This document shows positions 35,506-46,570 of a stretch of DNA of 64,000 nucleotides, piece by piece; position 1 is the stretch's first letter, and every line of letters begins with the position of its first letter. A program made the translations under genes and the position numbers. The notes beneath the pieces are model-generated. The model worked only from the letters and a program-made list of their open reading frames with translations, searched no databases and was not told the origin of the DNA. The stretch comes from Microbacterium festucae (lineage in GTDB: Bacteria > Actinomycetota > Actinomycetes > Actinomycetales > Microbacteriaceae): positions 682,001 to 746,000 of the forward strand of contig NZ_JAOEFC010000001.1 in the NCBI RefSeq assembly GCF_025421715.1, written 5' to 3'.

Positions 35506-36462
35506 TCAGCCGAGGGCGGCGCGCACCCGGTCGTGCGCGGCGGCGGGGGCGCCGACGTGGTCGAGGGCCAGCAGGGCCGCGCCGGCGATCGGCGGGGCGT
35601 CGGGGCGCACGATGCGCGCGCGGGGGGCGAGGGCGGCCATGCCGACGCGCACCCGCTGCTCGAGCCGCGGGTGGCCCGCACGCAGGATGCTGCCGCCGAG
35701 CACGACCGGCACCGCGGCGTCCGACAGCTCGAGTCGCCCGACGATCGCCCGGATATAGGCGACCACCTCGTCGGCCTGCCGGTCGACGATCTGCCCGGCG
35801 ACCTCGTCGCCCGCCGCGGCGTGCGCGAAGATGTCGGGCGGCAACGCGGTGAGTTCGTCGTGGCTGCGGCGCTCGAAGTGCAGGTCTTCGATGAGCTCGT
35901 CGACGGATGCCGCGCCGAGCCGACCGCAGATGGCCTCGACGAGCGTGGTGGCGGGGCCGCGTCCGTCGAGGGCCCGCGCCGCGTGCCACAGGGCCGCGGC
36001 GCCCAGTCCATAGCCGCCGCCCCAGTCGCCCGACAGTTCGCCCAGCGACGCGAAGCGCACCCGCTCGCCGTCGCCGCGCACCCCGACGGCGTTGACGCCC
36101 GAGCCGCACACGACGGCGATCGCATCGGGCTCGTCGGTGCCGGCGCGCAGCACCGCGAACAGGTCGTTGTCGACGAGCGCGTCGCCGGCCCAGTCCCGGC
36201 CGGCGAGCGCGGCGCGGTAGCTCTCCTCCTCCACGGGCAGGTCGAGGCCCGACAGGTAGAGCTCGGCGGCGGCGACCGGATGGGCCCCGGCCACCTCGCG
36301 CACGAGGGCGTCGACGACGGCCACCGAACCGACCAGACCGACGAAGTGGGGGCTGGAGCCGGCGCCGCGCGCCCGGCCGACGATCTCGCCGTCGGGGGTG
36401 AGGGCGACGGCGTCGGTCTTCGTGCCGCCGCCGTCGACGGCGACGAGCACGGGGGTGGTCAC
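35506..36462 (-). CDS. BadF/BadG-type sugar kinase (N-acetylglucosamine-kinase-like)
   Basis: A 318-residue ATPase/kinase of the actin fold. Phosphate-1 motif is VAVDGGGTKTDAV, adenosine region CGSGVNAVG, and a conserved GELSGDWGGGYGLG segment follows, all as in GlcNAc kinase-like BadF proteins. GTG 36462 overlaps the stop of the GH4 gene by GTGA. With a phospho-glycosidase directly upstream and no PTS genes nearby, it probably makes the 6-phosphate form of an imported beta-glycoside or of its sugar product. Confidence 0.88.
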   Translation of the reverse strand: MTTPVLVAVDGGGTKTDAVALTPDGEIVGRARGAGSSPHFVGLVGSVAVVDALVREVAGAHPVAAAELYLSGLDLPVEEESYRAALAGRDWAGDALVDNDLFAVLRAGTDEPDAIAVVCGSGVNAVGVRGDGERVRFASLGELSGDWGGGYGLGAAALWHAARALDGRGPATTLVEAICGRLGAASVDELIEDLHFERRSHDELTALPPDIFAHAAAGDEVAGQIVDRQADEVVAYIRAIVGRLELSDAAVPVVLGGSILRAGHPRLEQRVRVGMAALAPRARIVRPDAPPIAGAALLALDHVGAPAAAHDRVRAALG

Positions 36463-37718
36463 GACGCCCACCGCAGGAAGGGCGCGTTGGCGGCCAGCAG
36501 CAGGTCGGTGAGCTTCTCGGCGCGGTCGTGCTGCAGCACGAGCGGGTGGGCGCGCATGGCGCGCAGCACCCGGTCGCGACCGCCGTGCACTGCGGCGTCG
36601 AGGGCGAGCCGCTCGTAGCCGGTCACCGCGGCGATGGTGCCGGCGATGTCGTCGGGCAGGGCGGCGACGGGCTCGGCGACGAACCGGCCACCCTCGAAGC
36701 GCGCCGGCACCTCGATGACGTGGTCGTCGGGCAGGAAGGGCAGCACCCCGTCGTTGCGGAGGTTCACGACCCGGGGCCGGGTGTCGGCGCCGGCCATCTG
36801 CAGCATGAGCTCGATCGCCGCCTCCGAGTAGAACGCGCCACCGCGGCGGGCGAGCGCCTCGGGCTTGGTGTCGACCGACGGGTCGGCGTACAGCTCGAGC
36901 AGCTCGTTCTCGATCGCCCGCACCGCCTCGGCGCGCGACTGATCGTGCTGCTGCTCGGCGAGCACCTCGTCGTGGGCGTAGTAGTAGCGCAGGTAGTACG
37001 AGGGCACGGCGCCCAGCCCGCTGATGAGGGCGGGATCGAGGTGCACGTCGCCGGCGAGGTCGGGGAGGCGCTCGCGCAGCATGCCGGGGAGCACGTCGAC
37101 CCCGTCGACGGCGACGCTGCGCTCCCACGTGAGGTGGTTGAGGCCGACGTGGCCGAGGCTCACGGCATCCGCTTCGACGCCCAGCATCGCCGCGAACCGC
37201 CGCTGGAAGCCGATGGCCACGTTGCACAGGCCCACCGCGCGATGGCCCTCGTTCAGCAGCGCGCGGGTGACGATGCCGACCGGGTTGGTGAAGTCGATGA
37301 GCCATGCGCCCGGGGCGGCGTGACGGCGCACCGCCTCGGCGATCTCGAGCGCGACCGGCACGGTGCGCAGGGCTTTGGCCAGGCCCCCGGGGCCGGTGGT
37401 CTCCTGCCCGATGCAGTGCACCTCGTGCGGCCACGTCTCGTCTTGGTGGCGCGCGTCCTGCCCGCCGATGCGCAGCTGCAGCAGCACGACGTCGGCGCCG
37501 GTCACCCCGGCGACGAGGTCGGGGGTGGCCACCAGCCGCGCCGGGTGCCCCGCACGGGCGAGCATGCGCGTGGCCATGCCGCCCACCAGCTCGAGCCGGC
37601 GCGGATCGGGGTCGACGAGCCGGATCTCTTCGAGCGGCAGCACGTCGCGGTAGCGCGCGAACCCGTCGATGAGTTCGGGGGTGTAGGTCGATCCTCCGCC
37701 GACGATGGCGAGCTTCAT
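36459..37718 (-). CDS. Glycoside hydrolase family 4, 6-phospho-beta-glucosidase
   Basis: A 419-residue NAD+/metal-dependent enzyme. The nucleotide-binding start is KLAIVGGGSTYTPELI; GQETTGPGG is typical of phospho-beta-glucosidases; the metal ligands are C165 in GLCNVA and H195 in GLNHLTW. It hydrolyses 6-phospho-beta-glucosides by an oxidation-elimination route. ATG 37718 is preceded by GAGGAG; the longer frame adds 24 unlikely residues. It lies downstream of the ROK regulator and Opp-type transporter genes and is coupled to the kinase. Confidence 0.93.
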   Translation of the reverse strand: MKLAIVGGGSTYTPELIDGFARYRDVLPLEEIRLVDPDPRRLELVGGMATRMLARAGHPARLVATPDLVAGVTGADVVLLQLRIGGQDARHQDETWPHEVHCIGQETTGPGGLAKALRTVPVALEIAEAVRRHAAPGAWLIDFTNPVGIVTRALLNEGHRAVGLCNVAIGFQRRFAAMLGVEADAVSLGHVGLNHLTWERSVAVDGVDVLPGMLRERLPDLAGDVHLDPALISGLGAVPSYYLRYYYAHDEVLAEQQHDQSRAEAVRAIENELLELYADPSVDTKPEALARRGGAFYSEAAIELMLQMAGADTRPRVVNLRNDGVLPFLPDDHVIEVPARFEGGRFVAEPVAALPDDIAGTIAAVTGYERLALDAAVHGGRDRVLRAMRAHPLVLQHDRAEKLTDLLLAANAPFLRWAS

Positions 37719-37854
37719 GCGGTCGTTCTCCTCAGGTGGTGCGCACGCGGTGCGCGGGTGGTGCGGGGTCGTTCGGGCGCGCGGGAGCACGCCGCGGGGG
37801 TGGGTCGGGCACCGCGGGGGTGGGTCGGGGGCCGCGGGCAGGGGGCGGGGCGGG

Positions 37855-39036
37855 TCAGGCCGGCAGGATGCCGTCCTCCAGGCGGGCGCGGATGTGGTCG
37901 ACGAGCAGTCGGCCGGCGCCGCGCAGCACCGGCTCGGGTCCGGTGGAGCTCATCCGCACGGCGGTGTGGGCGCTGGCGGGGCGCACGCTGCTGCGGGCGT
38001 CGTCGATGACGGCCAGGCGCTGCTGCACGACGGCGGCCAGCGCGTCGCCGCCGGCGATGCCGGTGGGCCCGCCCAGCACGATCGCCGCCGGGTCGAGGAG
38101 CGCGAGCACCGGGGTGAGGGCGAGCACGATGCGCTCGGCGAGCGCGGCGACGTGGTCGTCGGTGAGCGGGGTGGCCGCGAGCACGTCGCGCAGGTCTGCG
38201 CCGGGCGCGCCGCCCAGCAGGGCGACGACGGCGGCGGCGCCGAGCAGGTCGGTGAGGTCGCGCGCTCCCGGCACCAGTTCGAGGGCGGCCGGGGGCACCG
38301 GCAGGTAGCCGATCTCGCCGGCGCCGCCGCCGGCGCCGCGCTGCACGATGCCGTCGACGTCGATGCCCAGGCCCAGGCCCTCGCCGATCCAGAAGTAGAC
38401 GAAGCTCGGCTCGTCCTGCGCGGCGCCGAAGGCGCGCTCGGCGATGGCGGCGAGGTTGACGTCGTTGCCGAGCACGACGCTCAGCCCCGTCGAGCCCGAG
38501 ATGAGCGCGTGGGCGCCGGTCTGCGGCCAGCCCGGCAGGGTGTCGGTGAACGACAGCTCGTCGCGCTTGGCGTCGACGGCCGCCTGCACGCCGATGGCGA
38601 TCATGCTCACGGTGTCGCGGGCGATGCCGGCCGCGGTGCACGCCGCGTCGAGGGCGCGGTCGACGTCGCGCTCGGGCGAGCGCTGCTCGCCGGCGACGGC
38701 GATGTGGGCCACCGGGTGCTCGGTGCCGAGCGCGTCGACGACCACGGCGGCGATCTCGTCGCCGAGGATGCTGACGGCCACGCCGGTCACGACGTCGCGG
38801 CGCACGCCGTAGAGCACCGCGTTGGGGCCGCGGCTTCCGGCCGTCTCGCCGACCTTCTCGATGAGCCCCGCCCGCTCGAGGCGCAGGATCATCTGGCTCG
38901 CGGTGGGCTTGGACATGCCCGAGAGCTCACCCAGCCGGGAACGGCTGAGCGGCCCGTGCTCGAGCAGCAGGCGCAGCGCGGTGCGGTCGTTGTGGGCACG
39001 CAGGAACGTGGGCGTGCCCGGGTCGGCGATGGTCAC
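37855..39036 (-). CDS. ROK family transcriptional regulator
   Basis: A 393-residue protein. The N-terminal winged HTH runs from about residue 15 to 75 (SRSRLGELSGMSKPTASQMILRLERAGLI); then a ROK sugar-binding domain (GNDVNLAAIAERAFG, GIDVDGIVQRG, GAGEIGYLPV). GTG 39036 starts 2 bases after the DppF-like gene stop, so it is in the same operon as the transporter. It probably senses the imported sugar or its phosphate and controls the operon, perhaps through the GTAACCGGTAAC sites before the binding-protein gene. The ROK zinc-motif cysteines are absent. Confidence 0.9.
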   Translation of the reverse strand: MTIADPGTPTFLRAHNDRTALRLLLEHGPLSRSRLGELSGMSKPTASQMILRLERAGLIEKVGETAGSRGPNAVLYGVRRDVVTGVAVSILGDEIAAVVVDALGTEHPVAHIAVAGEQRSPERDVDRALDAACTAAGIARDTVSMIAIGVQAAVDAKRDELSFTDTLPGWPQTGAHALISGSTGLSVVLGNDVNLAAIAERAFGAAQDEPSFVYFWIGEGLGLGIDVDGIVQRGAGGGAGEIGYLPVPPAALELVPGARDLTDLLGAAAVVALLGGAPGADLRDVLAATPLTDDHVAALAERIVLALTPVLALLDPAAIVLGGPTGIAGGDALAAVVQQRLAVIDDARSSVRPASAHTAVRMSSTGPEPVLRGAGRLLVDHIRARLEDGILPA

Positions 39037-39038
39037 GA

Positions 39039-40770
<1,732 letters not shown>

Positions 40771-40774
<4 letters not shown>

Positions 40775-41874
40775 GCGCGGACTCCGTTCTTCTCGGCATC
40801 CTCGGTGGAGGTCGTGGAGGTCGTGGCGGTCTCTGCGTTCGCCTGCTCTGCGGCGGCCAGCTCGGCGGCCTCGACCTCGACGCCCTTGCCGGCTTCCTTG
40901 GCCTTGCGCACCCGACGCGCGTTCTCGGGGGTGAGGCGCAGCTTGGGGTTGATGATCTCGTCGATCGAGAAGTTGATGAGCGACAGGCCGGCGCCCAGCA
41001 GCGCGATCATGATGCCCGGCGGCACGAACCACCACCACGCCCGGGTGCCGAGGGCCTGCCCGGTCTGGGCGTCGTTGAGGATCGTGCCCCACGTGATCGA
41101 GTCGGTGGCGCCCAGGCCCAGGTACGACAGGCCCGCCTCGCCGAGGATGGCGAAGATGATCGCGAACAGGAACTGCGCGGCCAGCAGCGGCAGCAGGTTG
41201 GGGAGGATCTCGACGAGGATGACGCGCGCCGGCTTCTCGCCGGCCACGCGGGCAGCCGCCACGTAGTCGCGGCTGCGCAGCGAGCGCGCCTGCACGCGCA
41301 GCACCACCGCCGATCCCGCCCAGCTGGTGATGCCGAGCACGAAGGCCACGAGCAGCCACGACCGGCTCGGGAAGTAGGTGGCGATGACCATCGCCAGCGG
41401 GATGCCGGGGATGACGAGCATGATGTTCGTCACCAGCGACAGTCCCTCGTCGCCCCAGCCGCCGATGTAGCCGGCGAGGATGCCGAAGACGATCGAGAGG
41501 GTGAGGGCGATGAGGGCGGCGATGATGCCGACCATGAGCGAGCCCCGCGTGCCGTAGGCGAGCTGGGCGAACACGTCGTAGCCGAGCTTGGTCGTGCCGA
41601 GCCAGTGCTCCGCCGACGGCGGCTGCAGGGCGTCGTTGCCGCTGTAGCGCGGGTCCTGCACGAACATCGGGGCCAGCACGCCGAAGGCGACGATGGCCAG
41701 CACGAGGACGAGCCCGATGATGAGCTTGGCCGACCGGCGCGGCAGCAGCTGGCGGATGCCGCGCCGTGCGGCCTTGGCATCCTCTCGTTCGATCTGCGTG
41801 TCGAGGGTGGTGGTGACGGCGACCGGGGCGGTGAGCGCGTGGTCGCGGGGGTCGAGTCGGGTGGAGTCAGACAT
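40771..41874 (-). CDS. Opp/Dpp-type ABC permease (DppC-like)
   Basis: A 367-residue permease with a long cytoplasmic N-terminus (about 50 residues), six membrane segments and the EAA loop in AARVAGEKPARVILVEILPN. The C-terminus is unusual: after the normal end there are about 50 residues rich in Ala, Glu and Thr. It overlaps the preceding permease gene by 8 bases. Confidence 0.92.
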
Positions 41875-42862
41875 TGTGACGCGCTCTCGGGTCGATGAAT
41901 CCGTAGACGAGGTCCATGATGAAGTTCGCGGCGAGCACCGTGAGGGTGATGACCAGGAACACGCCCTGCATGAGTGCGTAGTCGTTGTTCTGCACGGCGG
42001 TGAACATGAGCTTGCCGATGCCCGGGTAGGTGAACACCTGCTCCATGACGATCGACCCGGCCACGATGAAGCCGAGGGTGATCGCGAAGCCGGCGACCGA
42101 GGGGATGGCGGCGTTGCGGGTGGCGTAGGTGCGCAGGATCCGCATGGGCTTGAGGCCCTTGGCCTCGGCGGTGACGATGTAGTCGTCGGCGAGGGTCGAG
42201 ACCATCATGTTGCGCATGCCCAGCAGCCAGCCGCCCACCGAGCTCAGCACGATCGTGATGGCGGGCAGGGTGCCGTGGTAGACGGCGCTGGCGATGAAGT
42301 CCCAGCTCAGCTCGGGGCCGGAGGGGAACTCGAACACGTCGTAGCCGCCGATGATCGGGAAGATCCCCAGGCCCACCGAGAAGATCGAGATCATGATCAG
42401 CGCGAGCCAGAAGTAGGGGATCGACTGCAGGATCGTCGTGGCCGGGACGAGGTGGTCGACCCAGGTGCCGCGGCGCCAGCCGACCCAGGCGCCGATCCCG
42501 ACGCCGAGGATGAAGGAGATGATCGTCGCCAGGCCCACCAGCACGATCGTCCAGGGCAGGGCCCCGGCGATGAGCTCGGTGACCGGGGTCGGGAACTTCG
42601 AGAACGAGATGCCGAGGTCGCCCTGCAGCAGGCGCCCCCAGTATCCCCAGTACTGGTCCCACAGCGACGTCTGGTCGTCGGAGCCCAGCAGCAGTCGGAT
42701 GTTGTTGATGGTCGACTCCGGCACCTCGCCGCGCTGCTGCAGCTTCGCGATGAGGATGTCGGCCGGGTCGCCCGGCATGAGCCGGGGAAGCAGGAAGTTG
42801 AGGGAGATGGCGACCCACAATGTGATTGCGTAGAAGCCGATCCTTCGTGCGTAGAACTTCAT
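41867..42862 (-). CDS. Opp/Dpp-type ABC permease (DppB-like)
   Basis: A 331-residue permease with six membrane segments. It starts with the usual N-terminal helix (FYAITLWVAISLNFLLPRL) and has the EAA loop TAEAKGLKPMRILRTYATRNA. It is encoded 51 bases after the substrate-binding protein and before the second permease on the same strand. Confidence 0.93.
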   Translation of the reverse strand: MKFYARRIGFYAITLWVAISLNFLLPRLMPGDPADILIAKLQQRGEVPESTINNIRLLLGSDDQTSLWDQYWGYWGRLLQGDLGISFSKFPTPVTELIAGALPWTIVLVGLATIISFILGVGIGAWVGWRRGTWVDHLVPATTILQSIPYFWLALIMISIFSVGLGIFPIIGGYDVFEFPSGPELSWDFIASAVYHGTLPAITIVLSSVGGWLLGMRNMMVSTLADDYIVTAEAKGLKPMRILRTYATRNAAIPSVAGFAITLGFIVAGSIVMEQVFTYPGIGKLMFTAVQNNDYALMQGVFLVITLTVLAANFIMDLVYGFIDPRARHNV

Positions 42863-42913
42863 TTCACGTCTCTCGTCTTGCTGCTTCCCCGGGTGGTCAT
42901 GCCGTCGTGCGGT

Positions 42914-44584
42914 TTACTTCAGCGTCAGGTGCTGCAGGACGTAGCCCGAAGCCACCGAACCCCAGGAGGGCGGGAAGGCGTACAGGTCGTCCTCCGTCGG
43001 CCAGCCCGCGAAGTCCCTCGAGTTGTAGAAGGTCTGCGTGGCGTTGATGACGAGCGGGATGTAGGGCACGTCGTTGACGATCGCGGTCTGGATCGTCGCG
43101 TACGCCTCCTTCTTCGCGGCCTCGTCGTCGGTCGAGGCGGCCGCGTCGACGGCGGCATCCACGGTGGGGTTGCTGTAGCGGCTGAAGTTCCAGTCGCCCG
43201 GGTCGAGCTGCGTGCCCACCGGCTGGGTCGCCCCACCCGAGAACCAGTCCTTATAGATCTGGAACGGGTCGGCCACCGAGGTGCCGATCATGCCGCCCAT
43301 GATGAGCTGGTAGGTGCCGTTCTGACGTGCGTCGGAGAACTCCTGCCACTGCACCGTGGAGGCGCTGACCTTGATGCCGGCGGCCGCGGCCTGCTCGGAG
43401 ATGAGCTTGGCGGCGTCGTTGTAGTCGGTCCAGCCGTCGACCGAGGTCAGCGACAGCTCGATGGGGGTGCCGTCCTTGCCGTAGAACCCGTCGGATCCCT
43501 TGGTGTAGCCGGCGGCCTCGAGGATCGCGCCCGCCGCAGCGGCGTCAGCGGTCTGGGGGCTCTCGGCGTTGGCCGGGTCGGCCAGCCACTTCTCGTCGCG
43601 CGGCATCAGCGTGTAGGCCGGCGAGATGGTGGCCGCGAGGCCCACGAACGCCTTGTCGGTGATCGTGCCGCGGTCGATGGCCAGGTTCAGCGCCTGGCGC
43701 ACGGCGACGTCGGTCTGCGCACCGGTGCAGCCGAGCTCGGCGTTGGCGCAGGTGTAGAGCACCGTCGGGTCCTGCGGGGTGTTGATCGTCGAGATGATGC
43801 CGTTGGCGGTCACGTCGTCGGGGTTCGGGATGAACATGCCGGTCCAGTCGAGCTTGCCGGCGGCCAGCAGGTCCTGTGCCGACTGGTTGGCGTCGATGCC
43901 GATGTACTGCACCGTCTTGATGGCGGGCACGCCCTCGTCGCGGAAGTTCTCGTTGGCGACGACGGTGTACGACGCGTCGGTGACGGTGTCGACCTTGTAG
44001 GGGCCGGTGCCGACCGGGTTCTCGTCGGTGAACGTGGCGAAGTCGTCGACGTCCTTCCAGACGTGCTCCGGCAGCATCCAGGTCGAGCCGAGCACGCCGA
44101 ATGCGTTGGTGAACTGCGGCTCGTTGTAGGTGAGCACGACGGTGGTGTCGTCGGTGGCCTCGGCCGAGACGAAGTACTGGTTCTCGTTGCCCGGGTACTC
44201 GAAGGTGAAGGCGACGTCCTTGGCGGTGAAGGGCTCACCGTCGTTCCACTTCACGCCCTCCTTGAGCGTGACGGTGATGACGGTGCCGTCTTCGTTGAAC
44301 TCGTAGCTGTCGCCGAGCATGCCCACGGGGGCTTCGTCGCCGGTCTTGTTGAAGAAGAACAGCGGCTCGTAGATGGGGCCGAGTGCGGCATGCAGCACGG
44401 TGGGGGCGAACGGGTTGAAGTTCGCCGTGATGGGCGTCTGGCTACCCGCCCAGACGCGCAGTACGCGGTCGCTCGAGTCGGTGTTGTCACCGGAGGAGGA
44501 TCCGGAGCAGCCCGTCAGCGCGAGGGTGAGTGCGACAGCGCCGGCAGCGGCGGCCAGAGCGGCCTTTCGCAGTTCTCGTCTCAT
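42914..44584 (-). CDS. Family 5 extracellular solute-binding lipoprotein
   Basis: A 556-residue binding protein. The signal MRRELRKAALAAA leads to lipobox LALTGC (Cys 26) and a Ser/Gly/Asp linker. The fold is the large bilobed SBP family 5 type (motif VKWNDGEPFTAKDVAFTFE). ATG 44584 is preceded by AAAGGA at a good distance. It is the first gene of an eight-gene uptake operon and should capture a beta-linked oligosaccharide outside the cell. Opp-like sugar binders are known in other bacteria, for example Thermotoga. Confidence 0.93.
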   Translation of the reverse strand: MRRELRKAALAAAAGAVALTLALTGCSGSSSGDNTDSSDRVLRVWAGSQTPITANFNPFAPTVLHAALGPIYEPLFFFNKTGDEAPVGMLGDSYEFNEDGTVITVTLKEGVKWNDGEPFTAKDVAFTFEYPGNENQYFVSAEATDDTTVVLTYNEPQFTNAFGVLGSTWMLPEHVWKDVDDFATFTDENPVGTGPYKVDTVTDASYTVVANENFRDEGVPAIKTVQYIGIDANQSAQDLLAAGKLDWTGMFIPNPDDVTANGIISTINTPQDPTVLYTCANAELGCTGAQTDVAVRQALNLAIDRGTITDKAFVGLAATISPAYTLMPRDEKWLADPANAESPQTADAAAAGAILEAAGYTKGSDGFYGKDGTPIELSLTSVDGWTDYNDAAKLISEQAAAAGIKVSASTVQWQEFSDARQNGTYQLIMGGMIGTSVADPFQIYKDWFSGGATQPVGTQLDPGDWNFSRYSNPTVDAAVDAAASTDDEAAKKEAYATIQTAIVNDVPYIPLVINATQTFYNSRDFAGWPTEDDLYAFPPSWGSVASGYVLQHLTLK

Positions 44585-44675
44585 CGGTCGACGATTCCTT
44601 TCTTGCTTCATTGCTTGGTGAAGGACAACCGAGGCGAGCCCGCGTCGGCTTGTCGTCGATGCTATAGGCAAGAAA

Positions 44676-44706
44676 GTAACCGGTAACAGTCCTTAATGTA
44701 ACGGTT
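44676..44706 (-). promoter_or_regulatory. Candidate ROK operator upstream of the uptake operon
   Basis: GTAACCGGTAAC (44676-44687) is a near-palindrome, and GTAACGGTT (44698-44706) repeats its left part 22 bases away, about two helical turns. They lie 92-122 bases upstream of the binding-protein start in a locally AT-rich stretch. Their position suggests an operator for the ROK regulator encoded in the operon. Confidence 0.5.
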
Positions 44707-44746
44707 TTGTTTCGACCCCTAGCAAATTCGAGAGGGTCGAGAACGA

Positions 44747-44788
44747 CGGATGCCGGGACCCGGCCCGCAGGCTGGATCCCGGCATCCG
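44747..44788. terminator. Long hairpin between the AAA-ATPase gene and the uptake operon
   Basis: The 12-base arms CGGATGCCGGGA and TCCCGGCATCCG are perfect, with an 18-base loop. It lies about 137 bases after the stop of the ATPase gene (minus strand) and before the promoter region of the binding-protein gene, so it can insulate the operon from the island. Each arm contains the genome-frequent octamer CGGATGCC/GGCATCCG. Confidence 0.55.
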
Positions 44789-44924
44789 GGTGAGGTATGA
44801 GCCGTCAGGAAACCTGCGCCAGATCAGGTGCAGTTGATCGTTGCGTTCACTGGCATCCGACACGACCGTCGACGACGACAGGCGTCAGCAGAGGTGAGAA
44901 AACATTCCGTGTGGGCCCACGCAA

Positions 44925-46109
44925 CTATCCGAGCTGCTCTGATCGTCGCTTGACGTGCCCGGGCATGCCAGGAGTAGTGAAGGCGATTCGTCCTGGACCC
45001 GAGGTGAAGATCACGCCCTTGTTCGTCAATGACTCTCGCGCACCGACGAATGCCTGGCTGGACAAGCCGACGTTCTCCGCCACATCGTCAACGCCGTACT
45101 CGTCAAGCTGCTCCTGTGCGGCCATGTATCGCAGGACGCGTCGCTCGGAGGCGTCCGCACGATCCCAACTGGACCGAAAGTACCCCTGGTCGAGATTCTG
45201 GTATGCGGAGGCGAGCGCCCGACTAGCGACATCCACGTCGATCAGACGAGACCCCGTCAAGTTCCACGCTTCCCTACCGAAGAGTTGCAGGAAGTATGGG
45301 TAGCCCTTCGCATCGCGCGTGAGCATCGCGAGAGCATCATCATCGATGTGGAAGTTGTTGCGGATGAGCGGCTCTTTGATCGCGGCGACAGCGGATTCAG
45401 CAGCGAGCGCTCCGATGTGCCGATAATCGAACAGCCGCTCAGCGTAGCTACGAGCCCCCGAAAGTCGTGCGGGAAGAGTGGGAAGCCCCGCGCCGACGAC
45501 GTAGAAGGGAATCTCCTTCTGCCCAGCCCGATTCTGCACGGTCAGCAACGCGGACAACATCTCATCGTCGACGTCTTGCATCTCGTCGATGAAGATCCCG
45601 ATCGCGGAGCCAGTCTCGCGAAGCGCGTCCGCAAAGTCTTCTACAAGCTCCTCGAGATCAACTTCGAGAACGCCAGAACGCGCGCGATGACCAGCAGGCT
45701 CGCGAGCGGTTTCGATCGAAACCACACCAAGGGACAGGGAGAAGCCGGTCAGAGTCCCTAGAGCTCTCCGGACGGCTTCGCTGTACGCCTTTCCCTTTTT
45801 GAACTGCTCGGCGGCTTCATGAAGCTTCCGACCGAGTTGCTGGCGCAGTCGCACCGCACCCGTATCCGATGGCTGCGCTTCTACGTCGATGCACAGCCAA
45901 CCGGCATTTTCCGCCTGGGTGCGCATCGCGTTCAGGAGCACGGTCTTCCCGACGCCACGGTAGCCATGCAGGACGATGCTTGCATCTGTACGGCGCGCGA
46001 GTGACCTCGCGACGATTAGATCGAATGCTGCGATTTCGCGGTCACGGCCAGCAAGTCGCGGCGGGCGTAAACCAGAACCCGGGGTGAAGGGATTGAGCTC
46101 GGGGTACAC
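44925..46109 (-). CDS. AAA/ORC-like ATP-binding protein (island gene)
   Basis: A 394-residue P-loop ATPase. Walker A is GYRGVGKTVL (residues 49-56), Walker B IGIFIDEMQD (D175, E176), sensor region YVVGAGLPTLPARL, then a winged-helix-like C-terminus (GVDDVAENVGLSSQAFVGARESLTNKGVI). This is the general layout of Orc1/Cdc6-like or STAND-type ATPases seen alone or in defence loci. The start is GTG 46109. Codon use is less GC-biased than left of 44.7 kb. It is divergent from the GHKL/PRTase-like pair, with a tandem repeat array between. Whether it belongs to that system is unknown. Confidence 0.8.
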   Translation of the reverse strand: MYPELNPFTPGSGLRPPRLAGRDREIAAFDLIVARSLARRTDASIVLHGYRGVGKTVLLNAMRTQAENAGWLCIDVEAQPSDTGAVRLRQQLGRKLHEAAEQFKKGKAYSEAVRRALGTLTGFSLSLGVVSIETAREPAGHRARSGVLEVDLEELVEDFADALRETGSAIGIFIDEMQDVDDEMLSALLTVQNRAGQKEIPFYVVGAGLPTLPARLSGARSYAERLFDYRHIGALAAESAVAAIKEPLIRNNFHIDDDALAMLTRDAKGYPYFLQLFGREAWNLTGSRLIDVDVASRALASAYQNLDQGYFRSSWDRADASERRVLRYMAAQEQLDEYGVDDVAENVGLSSQAFVGARESLTNKGVIFTSGPGRIAFTTPGMPGHVKRRSEQLG

Positions 46110-46234
46110 GGCTAGAGCCTACTTTCGTTGGCGGCGCCGCTCTCCACGTTGCATCGGTGACTGAGCCGCCAACTCACGCTTCATGGCGGCAAGAAGGCCA
46201 GACTCCACGGTGACCCCATCACCCCGCTCCCCCT

Positions 46235-46460
46235 CTTCCTTTCTTGCTTCACATCTCCACCCGGCACCCCCGGCTTACCCCTTCCTTTCTTGCTTCACAT
46301 CTCCACCCAGTGCCCTGCTTTCCCCTTCCTTTCTTGCTTCACATCTCCACCCAGTGCCCTGCTTTCCCCTTCCTTTCTTGCTTCACATCTCCACCCAGCA
46401 CACCGGCTTCCCCCTTCCTTTCTTGCTTCACATCTCCACCCAGTGCCCTGCTTCCCCCTT
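46235..46460. repeat. Five-copy 44-46 bp tandem repeat between divergent island genes
   Basis: The unit CTTCCTTTCTTGCTTCACAT followed by CTCCACCCAGTGCCCTGCTT starts near 46235, 46281, 46325, 46369 and 46414 (period 44-46). Copies 2-3 and 3-4 are nearly identical; copies 1 and 4 vary in the second half. The plus strand is pyrimidine-rich. On the minus strand each copy contains an AAGAAAGGAAG ribosome-site-like tract. The first 16 bases (TTCCTTTCTTGCTTCA) also occur in the leader of the binding-protein gene at 44596-44611. The 46110-46570 gap otherwise holds only a candidate promoter. Confidence 0.9.
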
Positions 46461-46480
46461 TCCTTCATCGCGGGCGGGCC

Positions 46481-46511
46481 TTGACAGTCCCAACCGGAGG
46501 AGGAGATACGT
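46481..46511 (+). promoter_or_regulatory. Candidate promoter of the GHKL/PRTase-like pair
   Basis: TTGACA at 46481-46486 is a perfect -35 hexamer. A weak -10 candidate, GATACG or ATACGT, follows after 18-19 bases. It lies about 60 bases before ATG 46571, downstream of the tandem repeats, so the repeats would sit directly upstream of the promoter. Confidence 0.4.
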
Positions 46512-46570
46512 AGCCTCGCCGTCTACCAAGTCCCAGGACCGTCGATAGAGTCTGCGCAGACGAAAGAGAG

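Noticed and set aside
46235..46460. Minimal ATG-TGA reading frames in each 45-bp unit (minus strand)
   Set aside because: An SD-like GGTGGAG precedes ATGTGA in each copy, but a start followed directly by a stop cannot be supported as a gene. It is mentioned only as part of the repeat.
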